Shown here one piece after another: positions 55,116 to 64,000 of a stretch of DNA of 64,000 nucleotides. Source of the DNA: JBAYIE01 sp965279165 (GTDB lineage Bacteria; Bacteroidota; Bacteroidia; UKL13-3); the NCBI GenBank assembly GCA_965279165.1, contig OZ257140.1:992001-1056000 (forward strand), read 5' to 3'. The translations under genes and the position numbers were made by a program. The notes below the pieces were generated by a model. It saw nothing but the letters and a program-made list of their open reading frames with translations, ran no database searches and was not told the DNA's origin. The first letter of the stretch is position 1. Each line of letters starts with the position of its first letter.

Positions 55116-57422
55116 ATGAAATTCCGGTATTCCTATTTTGCATTTTTCTTTTTACTGTTAAGTGGTTTTACCTCCTTTTCGCAAACTAAACCGCCTTCTA
55201 TCGAAGGATGGAGGGTACATACTTCTTTTGCATCAAACAACGATTTATGTGAAGCAGGCTCTTCGATATACGTGGCATCTAACAACGCCTTGTTTACCTA
55301 TAAAGAACAAGAAAATGAAGTAGAAATCATTTCTAGGGCAACCGGATTATCCGATGTAACGGCTACCAAAATTGCATTTGATAACCAAACAGGAATCATG
55401 GTAATAATTTACGACAATGCCAATATTGATTTAATTAAAGAAGATAAAGTAACCAATTTACCCGAAATAATGAATCAGGTTATCATTGGCAATAAAATCA
55501 TTAATAATATTTGCATATACCAATCAAAAGCCTACCTGGCTTGTTCATTCGGGATTGTTGTAATTGATTTAGCAAAAAAACGTATCGCCGATTCGTATAC
55601 CAATCTTGGAACCGGAGGTGCAAATATTCCCATATCTGATGTCGCGATTATTAACGGCACAATTTATTTTACATCTACACCCGGTATCTTTAAAGCTTCT
55701 CTTACCAGCAATAACCTAAGTGATTATAATACCTGGCAACTTACTACTCCCTCAACTTTCAGCAACGAACTGGAAGTTTTCAACGAGAAATTATATGGCG
55801 TTATCGATTCTACCCTAAAAGTATTTAATGGAACAAGCTGGGATACCATTGCCGGTTTTCCACCATTAACCATTTACCATTTAAAACAATCCAACCATAA
55901 ACTCGTTATTTCCGACCGACTTAAAACTAGTATTCTTTCAACCAATAATTCCCGCCAAGATATCCCGGTGGTGTCCGATAAAGGTGGTATTATTGGTAGC
56001 GACGGAAAACTATACACGCCGGTCGACAACCAATATTTACTTGCTGTAAACCTCACCACCAATCAAATTGATTATATAGGCCCTCCCGGTCCGCAAGGTA
56101 GCAGCGCAATTAAAATGGCCTCGAAAGATAAAAATGTTTGGGTGGCAGGAGGTAGTGTAACCGGATTTGCAACCAGTAGTGGTTGGAACAGCCCAAAATA
56201 CTCTTCCAATAAATTTTACCGCTTTAACAACAACGAGTGGTTCAATTATAATCAAATGGCAAGTCCTATCATTTCGGGTCCTGGTGATTTTGTTGATGTT
56301 GCCATACATCCGGATAACCACCATGCTTTCTTTGCCAACTTTGGAACCGGCTTAATTGAAATGAATGAATCGGCAGTTGTAGCCAATTACGATACCACAA
56401 ACAGTAGCCTGCAAAAATTTAATACAGGTAGCAATTACCGCCCCTTGATGGTTTCTGGTGTAGCTTTTGATGAAGACAATAATTTATGGGTGAGCAATTA
56501 TGGTGCTCCCTTTCCGCTATCCGTTCGCTCAGCCGGTAACCAATGGTATAGCTATCCTGTACCCTCAGGTGTAGATAACCGACTTGTACATCTTACTTGC
56601 GACGACTATGGAAATAAATGGATAATAAACACCCGAAACAGTGGCATTCTGGTATTCAACGAAAACAAAACCCTATCGAATAAAGCCGACGACCAATACA
56701 AGGTAATCACAGAAGCCAAACAGAGTGGATTACTGCCTAGTACTTCGGTTTTTTGTATTACCAAAGATCTTAACGGCACCTTATGGACCGGAACATTAAA
56801 AGGACTTTGTATCTTCAACAATCCGGAAAATGTTTTTGAACCAAATGCCGATTATGATGCGCAACAAATCGTTATTAAAACCGGTTTAATTTATTCTAAT
56901 TTTTTGGGCGATGTTCCCGTTTATTCGATTGCTGTAGATGCCGGAAACCGCAAGTGGATTGGCACAGCACAGGGAGTTTGGCTGGTTTCTCCGGATGGAT
57001 ATACCGTAATTAAAAACTTTACTACTGCAAATAGTCCATTACTTTCCAATACCGTATACAGTATTGGTATTAACGAATCAACCGGTGAAGTTTTCTTCGG
57101 AACCGAAAAAGGAATGTGTTCGTATATGGGAACCGCATCTGTTGGAACCGAAGACCAAAAAGATGTTTTCATTTTTCCCAACCCGGTACGGCCGGATTAT
57201 ACCGGACTTATTGCCATCCGCGGACTCATAACCGACGCCTATGTTAAAATAACCGATGTACATGGCAACCTGGTATACGAAACCAAAGCCAATGGAGGAA
57301 TGGCAACTTGGAATGGCATGACCATGTCGGGTAAAAGGGCAGCAACAGGTGTTTATTTAATTTATTCGGCTACCGAAGAAGGCAAGGATACATGGGTAGG
57401 AAAAGTGGTAATGGTTAATTAA
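55116..57422 (+). CDS. porZ: PorZ-like T9SS component (beta-propeller, type A sorting domain)
   Basis: This 768-residue secreted protein has a signal peptide (YFAFFFLLLSGFTSFSQ). The next residues include IEGWRVHTSFASNNDLCEAG and repeated blades with LWVSNYG, KWIINTRNSGI, LWTGTLKGLCIF and KWIGTAQGVW motifs, as in two-component-regulator propellers. It ends in a sorting domain (VFIFPNPVRPDYTGL through VYLIYSATEEG). PorZ is a T9SS surface protein needed to deliver A-LPS to cargo in P. gingivalis, and keeps its own sorting domain. The layout and the adjacent recO gene support this; an ordinary propeller cargo is the alternative. Confidence 0.75.
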   Translation: MKFRYSYFAFFFLLLSGFTSFSQTKPPSIEGWRVHTSFASNNDLCEAGSSIYVASNNALFTYKEQENEVEIISRATGLSDVTATKIAFDNQTGIMVIIYDNANIDLIKEDKVTNLPEIMNQVIIGNKIINNICIYQSKAYLACSFGIVVIDLAKKRIADSYTNLGTGGANIPISDVAIINGTIYFTSTPGIFKASLTSNNLSDYNTWQLTTPSTFSNELEVFNEKLYGVIDSTLKVFNGTSWDTIAGFPPLTIYHLKQSNHKLVISDRLKTSILSTNNSRQDIPVVSDKGGIIGSDGKLYTPVDNQYLLAVNLTTNQIDYIGPPGPQGSSAIKMASKDKNVWVAGGSVTGFATSSGWNSPKYSSNKFYRFNNNEWFNYNQMASPIISGPGDFVDVAIHPDNHHAFFANFGTGLIEMNESAVVANYDTTNSSLQKFNTGSNYRPLMVSGVAFDEDNNLWVSNYGAPFPLSVRSAGNQWYSYPVPSGVDNRLVHLTCDDYGNKWIINTRNSGILVFNENKTLSNKADDQYKVITEAKQSGLLPSTSVFCITKDLNGTLWTGTLKGLCIFNNPENVFEPNADYDAQQIVIKTGLIYSNFLGDVPVYSIAVDAGNRKWIGTAQGVWLVSPDGYTVIKNFTTANSPLLSNTVYSIGINESTGEVFFGTEKGMCSYMGTASVGTEDQKDVFIFPNPVRPDYTGLIAIRGLITDAYVKITDVHGNLVYETKANGGMATWNGMTMSGKRAATGVYLIYSATEEGKDTWVGKVVMVN

Positions 57423-57433
57423 TTCTCAAATCT

Positions 57434-58120
57434 GTGTCGGTTACAAAATGCCAAGCTATTGTTATTTCAACCGTCAAATATGGAGATGCTTCGTTGATAC
57501 TAAAATGTTATACCGATAACTTCGGAATGCAGTCGTATATGATTAACAGCCTAAAAGGTAAAGTTGCAGTTATTAAACCTGCCCAATTACAAATATTAAC
57601 GTTAATGGAAATTGAAAGCTTTTATGCCCGAAATAAAAATCTCCAAAGGCTAAAAGAAGTAAAATGTTTTCCGGTTTTGTATCATATTCCATATGAAATA
57701 ACCAAAACAACCATTGCCATATTTGTAGCAGAAACCATTTCAAGATGTATTAGAGAAGAAAATCATCCCGATATAAAGTTGTTTGGATTTCTGCAACATG
57801 CCGTTCAAATTCTCGATCTTGAAAATAAGAATCTGGCTAATTTCCCTTGCTACTTTCTAATTCAGCTTTCCAAATACATTGGCTTCTCTACCGAATTTGA
57901 ATCGGGTAACAATTTCACCGAAGAAACCATTGGACTTATTCGCCGTTTGCGCGAATCCTCTTTTTCCAATTACCATCAAATTGAAATTCCTAAACGATTG
58001 AGAAATGAGATACTTGAATCGGTACTCTCCTATTACTCCGGACATATGGCCGAATTTGGGAAGTTAAAATCACTCGACGTTCTACATTCCCTATTTGAAA
58101 CTTCTGCTAGTCCTGAATAA
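57434..58120 (+). CDS. recO: DNA repair protein RecO
   Basis: This 228-residue recombination mediator helps load RecA on SSB-coated DNA with RecR. It starts with a GTG 11 bases after porZ. The N-terminal OB-fold (residues about 1-80) begins TKCQAIVISTVKYGDASLIL and contains YARNKNLQRLKEVKC. The helical C-terminal domain lacks the zinc-binding cysteines of some RecO proteins, as is common in this phylum. It overlaps the end of the convergent thioesterase gene by 14 bases. Confidence 0.9.
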   Translation: MSVTKCQAIVISTVKYGDASLILKCYTDNFGMQSYMINSLKGKVAVIKPAQLQILTLMEIESFYARNKNLQRLKEVKCFPVLYHIPYEITKTTIAIFVAETISRCIREENHPDIKLFGFLQHAVQILDLENKNLANFPCYFLIQLSKYIGFSTEFESGNNFTEETIGLIRRLRESSFSNYHQIEIPKRLRNEILESVLSYYSGHMAEFGKLKSLDVLHSLFETSASPE

Positions 58121-58628
58121 ATAAAGCCCGAAGCTCCGTTGCCTCGTCGGGTTTCATTTTACCGGCCAAGATTAAACGCAGTTGCCTTCTTCTTAAAGCA
58201 CCTTCAAACCTTCGTTGTTCATCTTCCGTTTCGGGAGTTAACGGAGGAACATTAACAGGAGCTCCATTGCGATCAAGTGCAACAAAAGTATAGTATGCCT
58301 CATTGCTCTTAAAACTTTCGCCTGTAGGGATATTTTCGGCATATACCACAATATGAATCTCCATGGATGTGTTAAAGGAACGGCTCACTTTGGCTTCAAG
58401 AGATACCACATCGCCTAAATGAATTCCTTTTCCAAAACTTACACTGTCGACCGAAGCGGTTACCACTATTTTACCCGAATGCTTTTGTGCCGTAATTGCC
58501 GCAACAATATCCATCCAATGCAGCAGTCGACCACCCATCAGGTTATTTAAAGTATTGGTATCGTTGGGTAATACCAGTTCCGTCATAGTTGTACGCGATT
58601 CGGAGGGTGTTTTAGCTGTAACTGTCAT
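58107..58628 (-). CDS. acyl-CoA thioesterase, hotdog fold
   Basis: This 173-residue protein starts at ATG 58626-58628 (the frame extends to 58691 but that region holds a terminator and promoter). It has the hotdog-fold pattern of acyl-CoA thioesterases related to YciA: LPNDTNTLNNLMGGRLLHWMD near residue 20, with the catalytic Asp after HWM, ASVDSVSFGKGIHLGDVVSL and the VYAENIPTGE strand. It hydrolyses acyl-CoA to free CoA. A promoter with TTG-N18-TACCTTCG stands upstream. The natural substrate is not visible. Confidence 0.85.
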   Translation of the reverse strand: MTVTAKTPSESRTTMTELVLPNDTNTLNNLMGGRLLHWMDIVAAITAQKHSGKIVVTASVDSVSFGKGIHLGDVVSLEAKVSRSFNTSMEIHIVVYAENIPTGESFKSNEAYYTFVALDRNGAPVNVPPLTPETEDEQRRFEGALRRRQLRLILAGKMKPDEATELRALFIQD

Positions 58629-58648
58629 ATTGAAATAATTTATTGATA

Positions 58649-58677
58649 CGAAGGTAAGTGGGATAACCGATAAACAA
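58649..58677 (-). promoter_or_regulatory. promoter of the thioesterase gene
   Basis: On the minus strand TTG (58677-58675), 18 bases of spacer and TACCTTCG (58656-58649) form a promoter with one mismatch to TAnnTTTG, 20 bases before the ATG. Confidence 0.6.
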
Positions 58678-58705
58678 AAAAGCCTCCCCATTTGGGGAGG
58701 CTTTT
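58678..58705 (-). terminator. rho-independent terminator after the giant cargo gene
   Basis: A perfect 12-base stem (arms 58678-58689 and 58694-58705; core GCCTCCCC / GGGGAGGC) closes on a 4-base loop. On the minus strand it is followed by further T residues, 19 bases after the cargo stop codon. Confidence 0.93.
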
Positions 58706-58723
58706 GTATGCAATCAGCTTTAA

Positions 58724-61700
58724 TTATTTAGCTTGGATAATCTTTTGAGATATTACTTCTCCGTTTATTTCAATCTTAACCATATAGGTTGAAGATGAAC
58801 TATTAAACTTCTCAGCATTTAACTCAAATTTGTGGGTTCCGGTTGAAACATCACCTAAATCATAACTTGCTACATCTCTTCCTAACATATCATATACATG
58901 TATGTTCACCGATGAATTCTCCAATAAAGTATAATTCAGGTTTGTAACATTTGTAAATGGATTTGGAGAAATATTCAGGTTAAATCTTTCAGCCGCTGTA
59001 ACATCTTGTAATCCTACGCTACATCCGGTAGTTATTACTTTAGTTACTGTAGTAGCACAACCGTTTGCATCTGCTGCAACCAAAGTAACTGTATAAGTTC
59101 CTTTGATGTTGTAGATATTGGTTTGTGGATCACCTGTTGTATTGGTCTTAGTTTGATCACCGAAATCCCATTTGTATGAAGACAAAGTAGAAGGATTTGG
59201 AGTGAATATTCTGGTATAACCATTGCGACAAGGATCAGCAGTTGTAGGACTATCTACAGCAAAATCAACGATTGGAGCTGTAGAAATCTTAATTGTTTTT
59301 TCTGCGGTATCGGTACAAAGCTTATCGGTAATCACGATTAACTTAACCTTGAAGTCATTAGATGTTGAGTAAATATGCGAAATGGTATCATCCGAGAATC
59401 CGGTATTGCCATCTGCAAAATCCCACATGCTAATTGAATCCTGTCCAGTTGGAACGGTAGAAGCATTGGTGAAGTTGATTACTTGACCTTGGCAACCTTT
59501 GGTTACATCAGAAATAAACGATGCAATTGGTTTGCTGTAAACCTCTGCATAACGAATCATAGAATCTTTACAGAAGTGGATGGTATCTTGAACTACCAAT
59601 TTGATAGCAATATTACCGGTTACACCGTAAACTTTAGTTGGATTAACTTCTGTTGAAGTTGAATTGTCACCAAAATCCCAGAAGTATGCAACTTTGCTTA
59701 AACCACCTGAGAATGTAGTGTTATTGGTTAATGCTAAAGCATCATACTGACAAGTGTTTGCAACAGTAAAGCTTGGTACCGGACGATCGAATACAGTGAT
59801 TAAGTTGGTACTTGAATCTTTACATCCGAAGTTGGTAGTTACTTTCAATTTGATACTGTATGTACCACTTGCAGGATAGATATAATAAGGTTGGTTAGAT
59901 AATCCTTTACCTCCGTTACCAAAATCCCACTCGCTACCAAATGAACTGTTAGGTTTATTGGTATTTACAACGGTATTGTTAGTAATCGAAACGTTGGTAC
60001 CCAAGCAATGTCCTTGAGTTGTAAACGCTGCAGTAGGTTTAGGGAATGAATATACCGATTTAGATATCTCGTTAGAGCAACCACTGGTAGAGTTGGTAGC
60101 AATTAACTTAACCACGTATCCTGAATCACCCAATGCAAATGCATAAGTAGGATTGGTAGCAGTAGATGTTCCTTCATTTAAGCCATTCATCATAAACGAC
60201 CAAGCTGCTGCATCGGCACGTACAGATGTATTGGTAAATGTTACCGGGCTACCGGCACAAACATTACCAAAAGTAAAGTTAGGTGTAGGAGCATCTTTGA
60301 TAGTTACATTTTGGGTTACTTCAACTGCAATACCCACATTATTGGTAACTTTTAATTTAACAATGTATGTACCTGCAGTATCGTATGTTTTGCTTGCATT
60401 TACAGTTGTAGCTGTTGTTCCATCACCAAAATCCCATAGGTTAGTTACAGGAGCTGTTGTTGGAGCGTAAGTACTGGTATTGGTAAAGTTAACTGCTGCT
60501 TTTGCACAAGCAGAATTGGTACCACCTGCTGCAAGGAAAGAAACTACCGGAGCAGAGGTTACTTTAAACCAACGTGATACAGTAGAATCACAATTAGAAG
60601 GTAATAAACGAATGGTAGCGGTAAGCTTGTATAAACTATCTGCATCTGCAGTACCTGCTGTTACCGTATAGAAACCTGCTGCTGATCCTGTTGGAGCGGT
60701 ATATACTGCATTAGATGCATTATTACCCAGAGAAGTTTTCACTGAATTATTTACGATTGTCCATTTGGTACCATAATCGCTATTTGCTAAACCTGAAGGA
60801 GCTTTAAACTCATAGGTTAATACATCCGTAGTTTTAGCCGCATCCGGTTGTGATTGTGTACCTTGGTTATAATTAGCAGTAAATGGAGTTCCTTTTCCAA
60901 GGAATGCGCCACCCGAGAATTTCATGATATTAACTTTATACACATCGGAAAGAATATTGGTACAAGTTGAATTGTTGTTGGTGTATTTCAATTGTAAATG
61001 AATTGAATCCAAACCTTGGTTAAGAGCCTTAAAGTTTAAGTTTCCACCATTACCGGTTTTTGATGGTCCGTAGTTAGAACCATTGTTCAATGTATTTACA
61101 AACTGATAGTTGTAAGCTGCATTCGAATTGGTAACATTCAATGATACGGAATCATACAAGCAAACTTGTGATGTTGTTGGTGTAACATTAGCAGTTAACA
61201 AATCATCGTAGATCATGATGCTATCCAATACCATGTTGTTTCCACCACCTTTAGCAGATGCTTGTAAAGCAACACGTAAACCTACTATACCGATATAGTT
61301 CGATAAGCAAACTTCAACCATGGTATAACCAGGGAATGCAAAACTTGTGTTTACACGATAGATATTCTTCAATGGAGCACTCCAAACACCCGGTAATGCA
61401 CTAACTCTAACCAAGATTGAATCTCTGTTTGTAGGTGCATCCGCATTTTGAGAAATCCAGAATCTTAAAGTTGGCATCTTCAATAAACTTAAATCCAAAC
61501 ATGGAGAAACCAATCTGGATGAAGTACCTGCTGCTAAACTAGCTGAAGGGAATAAAGCTGCTTTGTTTCCGGTAGCTGCACCTAATATTGGTAAGTTACC
61601 TGAACCATATGAATTTAAATCCCATCCACCAACACCTGCAACTTGTTCAACCGACCATCCTTGTGTGTTTGGTAAATCGAATCCATAAGATAACGGGAAT

Positions 61701-64000
61701 TGGCTATTGATAGTTGATAGATAAGAAACACCTGTACTTGGGTTACGAGTAGAATATGAGAATGTAGATGCATCTCTAACTACATAGTAATAAGTAATCG
61801 AAGAGTTAGCTGCTTGAGCAGGGATAGTAAAGGTTCTGTTGAAACCATCTACAGTCGGACTAACCAAAGGAGTTTGATCAACGCCATTCACTGCATAATA
61901 CAATGAATCTGTTGCAACATTACGTTCAATCACACGCATCGTTATAGTGAACGGTCCGTTAGAACATTGTTGCGGTGGCGTTACATTGTAAGCTTTAGGT
62001 GCAATACTATCGATATATGAACCTAAGTATTCGTGAGCACCTAATACTGTTTGGCTGATTGATCTGGTGTTACCATCGATGTCATAAACTACCTGAGGCA
62101 ATACTTTACCGCTTCCGAATATTGGACTCGCAGTTGCAGCCGGTATATATAAGTTTGTATCGTTTGTAAACGGTGTTACAAAGCTCATTGACAACGTATC
62201 TTGATTGGTAAACTTAGATAAAGTATCTACTGTTCTGTATCTAACCGGTGTTCCTGTTGCGCTTGATGCTAAAACGATATTTGTTGAATTCAATGAATTT
62301 ACAAAGTAGTTATTGTATTCGCTGGCAGTAAACACGTTAGTTGCTGCTCCAACCAATACGGCATATGCGAAACCGGTACCGCTAGGACGACCATGAGTAT
62401 TTTGGAAAATGTTGTTCATTGAACTAACACCACCTCTGATTGCACTACCTAAGAATAAACAAGCGGAAGTTCCGTTTGTAACTGTTGAGCTAGCGTTTAA
62501 TCCAAGGTTGATAGAGTTATTCCAAAGATTTAATCCGTAGTTATTGATAACACCTCCTCCGTCGACAACAATACCAAATGGACTTGCAATTGCAACGTTT
62601 GGTGTGGTGTTGGTTCCAGGACCGGCAATACCCGATATCATGTTATTAAACATGGTGATATTACGGGTTGAGGTTGCTCCTAAACTTACATAAATACCAT
62701 ATGCACCACCTGCTGCGGTAGTATTTTCAATCTTAGAAATGATATTGTTTGAAATGGTAATATTGGTATCGGTAGCCACCTGACCAGAAAGGTTAGATAA
62801 CTCAATACCTCTATTGTTTGCGAATCCTTTTAAGCTGTTGCGGATGGTATTACCATCTACTTTAGCACCGGATTGTGCACTCAAGAATATACCTGCGCAA
62901 TTTGCAGCACCACCAAAGAAATCAGTAGGAGTTGTACCACCTATATTGTTGGTTCCTCCGATGATATTGTCTTCGATTACGTTTCCTACATCCTGGGTGT
63001 TTGCAACCCCTGTTGTAGCAGCTGATAATCCCTGAACATAAATACCATTGCGAACTGCCATGATATTGTTGTTGGCAAATGTATTGTTGTTGTTACCTGA
63101 TAATGAAATATTGGAAGGAGTTGTACTAACACCACCCATATAAATACCGGCAAATGTATTGATACCACTTACGGTTGAATTACCTATGATATTACAGTTT
63201 TCGATAACCACATTGGTTGTTGGTAAATTTTGTGCAGTTACATCAATCACTTTTGCTGTGGTTGCTGTAGCAACAGAAGGCAACATAATGGTTAGATTTC
63301 TGGTAGTAGTACCATTGTTTGAACCGTCGATGCTGAAATAAGAAGCACCGGCAATACGAATTACACTGCTATTTGCTCCGTAAGGTGCAAAAACTCCTGT
63401 AGTTCTGATGGTATCATTTCTTGTTGCATCCGGCGATAAAACAATTGGACGGTTTGCATTCATTCTTGGATAATCCAATAATGCTGCAATTAGTGTATCA
63501 CCCTCTCCTGCATATCCTGTACTGATTAATAACTTAATCGCGTTTACCGGAGCACCAAAGTTATCAACCCCATTGGCATTGATATATTGGAAAGCACGGT
63601 TAATAGTTGCAAAACTACCAGAATTAGGATTTGAAGTTGTCGGAGGATTTTGAATACCATTAATCAAATATGTTCCGCCACCTGCTAAAGGTGCAAAGTT
63701 TTGACTGAATTGTACTGCTCCAATATTGGTTAATGGAGTAGGACGGGCATTGTTATAAATATCTGTAGTAACTGTAGTTAAACTAGCTGCACCATTAGCA
63801 ATCGCTCCTGATAAAGATGGATCAACATCCGGTAATGTATCGTTAAAGAATGCAGGAGGAATAAAGTAAGAACCGATATCTTGAGCAGTATAAGCTCTCC
63901 ATGCAGCTAAGCTGTTATAACCCAAAGCACCGTTGGATGAGCAACCGATAAATCCGGTTGATCCTACTGCTCCGGCATAATATGCGTTAAAGTTAGAAGC
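58724..64000 (-). CDS. giant T9SS type A cargo with beta-helix and PKD domains (5' end outside window)
   Basis: The reading frame is open from the right edge to the stop at 58724, giving at least 1758 residues; a possible TTG at 63925 is only internal. Residues counted from that point: 80-620 carry right-handed beta-helix-like repeats (GNNNNTFANNNIMAVRNGIY and many N-rich turns), 640-960 a region with a jelly-roll like part, and 1100-1640 several PKD domains (WDFGDGTTATTV, WDFGNGGKG, WDFGDNSTST, WDFADGNTG, WDFGDQTKT). The last 80 are a type A sorting domain (LNISPNPFTNVTNL). It should be a large surface or secreted adhesin-like protein. Its role is unknown. Confidence 0.9.
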   Translation of the reverse strand, partial: ASNFNAYYAGAVGSTGFIGCSSNGALGYNSLAAWRAYTAQDIGSYFIPPAFFNDTLPDVDPSLSGAIANGAASLTTVTTDIYNNARPTPLTNIGAVQFSQNFAPLAGGGTYLINGIQNPPTTSNPNSGSFATINRAFQYINANGVDNFGAPVNAIKLLISTGYAGEGDTLIAALLDYPRMNANRPIVLSPDATRNDTIRTTGVFAPYGANSSVIRIAGASYFSIDGSNNGTTTRNLTIMLPSVATATTAKVIDVTAQNLPTTNVVIENCNIIGNSTVSGINTFAGIYMGGVSTTPSNISLSGNNNNTFANNNIMAVRNGIYVQGLSAATTGVANTQDVGNVIEDNIIGGTNNIGGTTPTDFFGGAANCAGIFLSAQSGAKVDGNTIRNSLKGFANNRGIELSNLSGQVATDTNITISNNIISKIENTTAAGGAYGIYVSLGATSTRNITMFNNMISGIAGPGTNTTPNVAIASPFGIVVDGGGVINNYGLNLWNNSINLGLNASSTVTNGTSACLFLGSAIRGGVSSMNNIFQNTHGRPSGTGFAYAVLVGAATNVFTASEYNNYFVNSLNSTNIVLASSATGTPVRYRTVDTLSKFTNQDTLSMSFVTPFTNDTNLYIPAATASPIFGSGKVLPQVVYDIDGNTRSISQTVLGAHEYLGSYIDSIAPKAYNVTPPQQCSNGPFTITMRVIERNVATDSLYYAVNGVDQTPLVSPTVDGFNRTFTIPAQAANSSITYYYVVRDASTFSYSTRNPSTGVSYLSTINSQFPLSYGFDLPNTQGWSVEQVAGVGGWDLNSYGSGNLPILGAATGNKAALFPSASLAAGTSSRLVSPCLDLSLLKMPTLRFWISQNADAPTNRDSILVRVSALPGVWSAPLKNIYRVNTSFAFPGYTMVEVCLSNYIGIVGLRVALQASAKGGGNNMVLDSIMIYDDLLTANVTPTTSQVCLYDSVSLNVTNSNAAYNYQFVNTLNNGSNYGPSKTGNGGNLNFKALNQGLDSIHLQLKYTNNNSTCTNILSDVYKVNIMKFSGGAFLGKGTPFTANYNQGTQSQPDAAKTTDVLTYEFKAPSGLANSDYGTKWTIVNNSVKTSLGNNASNAVYTAPTGSAAGFYTVTAGTADADSLYKLTATIRLLPSNCDSTVSRWFKVTSAPVVSFLAAGGTNSACAKAAVNFTNTSTYAPTTAPVTNLWDFGDGTTATTVNASKTYDTAGTYIVKLKVTNNVGIAVEVTQNVTIKDAPTPNFTFGNVCAGSPVTFTNTSVRADAAAWSFMMNGLNEGTSTATNPTYAFALGDSGYVVKLIATNSTSGCSNEISKSVYSFPKPTAAFTTQGHCLGTNVSITNNTVVNTNKPNSSFGSEWDFGNGGKGLSNQPYYIYPASGTYSIKLKVTTNFGCKDSSTNLITVFDRPVPSFTVANTCQYDALALTNNTTFSGGLSKVAYFWDFGDNSTSTEVNPTKVYGVTGNIAIKLVVQDTIHFCKDSMIRYAEVYSKPIASFISDVTKGCQGQVINFTNASTVPTGQDSISMWDFADGNTGFSDDTISHIYSTSNDFKVKLIVITDKLCTDTAEKTIKISTAPIVDFAVDSPTTADPCRNGYTRIFTPNPSTLSSYKWDFGDQTKTNTTGDPQTNIYNIKGTYTVTLVAADANGCATTVTKVITTGCSVGLQDVTAAERFNLNISPNPFTNVTNLNYTLLENSSVNIHVYDMLGRDVASYDLGDVSTGTHKFELNAEKFNSSSSTYMVKIEINGEVISQKIIQAK

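Noticed and set aside
58629..58691. N-terminal extension of the thioesterase
   Set aside because: The region contains the promoter of the gene and overlaps the terminator of the previous one; hotdog homology begins after the ATG at 58628.
60153..60671. Valine-rich plus-strand frames opposite the PKD repeats
   Set aside because: They arise from the Thr/Asn-rich composition of the sense strand read in antisense and show no start context.
1..64000. CRISPR arrays, insertion sequences, tRNA genes, attachment sites
   Set aside because: I looked for spaced direct repeats, transposase motifs and cloverleaf-like segments and found none; the repeated sequences seen are all inside coding repeats of cargo proteins.

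Overview
The window is a densely coded, low-GC chromosome segment from a member of the Bacteroidota, probably an environmental Chitinophagales- or Sphingobacteriia-like bacterium. The evidence is: several large secreted proteins ending in type IX secretion (T9SS) C-terminal sorting domains of both type A and type B; a PorZ-like T9SS component; promoters of the Bacteroidota TTG / TAnnTTTG form; few Shine-Dalgarno sequences; and families typical of the phylum (DUF4397, DUF4421, YceI, HTTM, a sigma-54 factor with a long acidic region). I see no rRNA or tRNA gene, CRISPR array, insertion sequence or phage module, and no gene-free stretch over 300 bases.

Layout. 0.1-2.2 kb (+): sugar epimerase and glycosyltransferase. 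13.2-5.6 kb (-): a tight surface-glycan operon of Gfo/Idh oxidoreductase, LpxA-like acyltransferase, DegT aminotransferase, flippase, AsnB-type amidotransferase and CgeB-like glycosyltransferase, followed at 5.5-2.2 kb by a type B T9SS cargo gene. 13.3-17.9 kb (+): two tandem LamG cargo genes with duplicated LamG domains but different sorting domains. 18-27.4 kb: housekeeping genes (fabG, VWA protein, rpoN, asnS, outer-membrane barrel, prmA, kbl). 27.4-30.6 kb (-): a UvrD-type helicase-nuclease with an apparent single-base frameshift in its nuclease domain. 30.8-34.7 kb (+): DUF4397 cargo and HTTM protein. 37.4-34.7 kb (-): nrnA plus two FKBP isomerases. 37.6-41.2 kb: acetoacetyl-CoA reductase divergent from a TetR regulator and paaABC, with two palindromes in the shared control region. 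41.3-43.9 kb (+): rfbA, a phosphosugar isomerase and a CpsB-like phosphatase. 44-58.7 kb: mixed genes including secG, a dicarboxylate/amino acid symporter, comEC, a B12-binding MerR regulator, yceI, a glutaryl-CoA-type dehydrogenase, porZ, recO and a thioesterase. 58.7-64 kb (-): a giant beta-helix/PKD T9SS cargo that runs off the right edge.

The most interesting theme is the pairing of T9SS cargo genes with a glycan operon whose enzymes could make an acylated, possibly amidated, 2,3-diamino sugar. In Porphyromonas gingivalis a sugar of this chemical class links T9SS cargo to A-LPS. A role here is a hypothesis, not shown by sequence alone. Other points to check are the helicase frameshift, the twin palindromes at the tetR-paa promoter, paaABC without paaD or paaE beside it, and the CarH-like regulator with complete cobalamin motifs.
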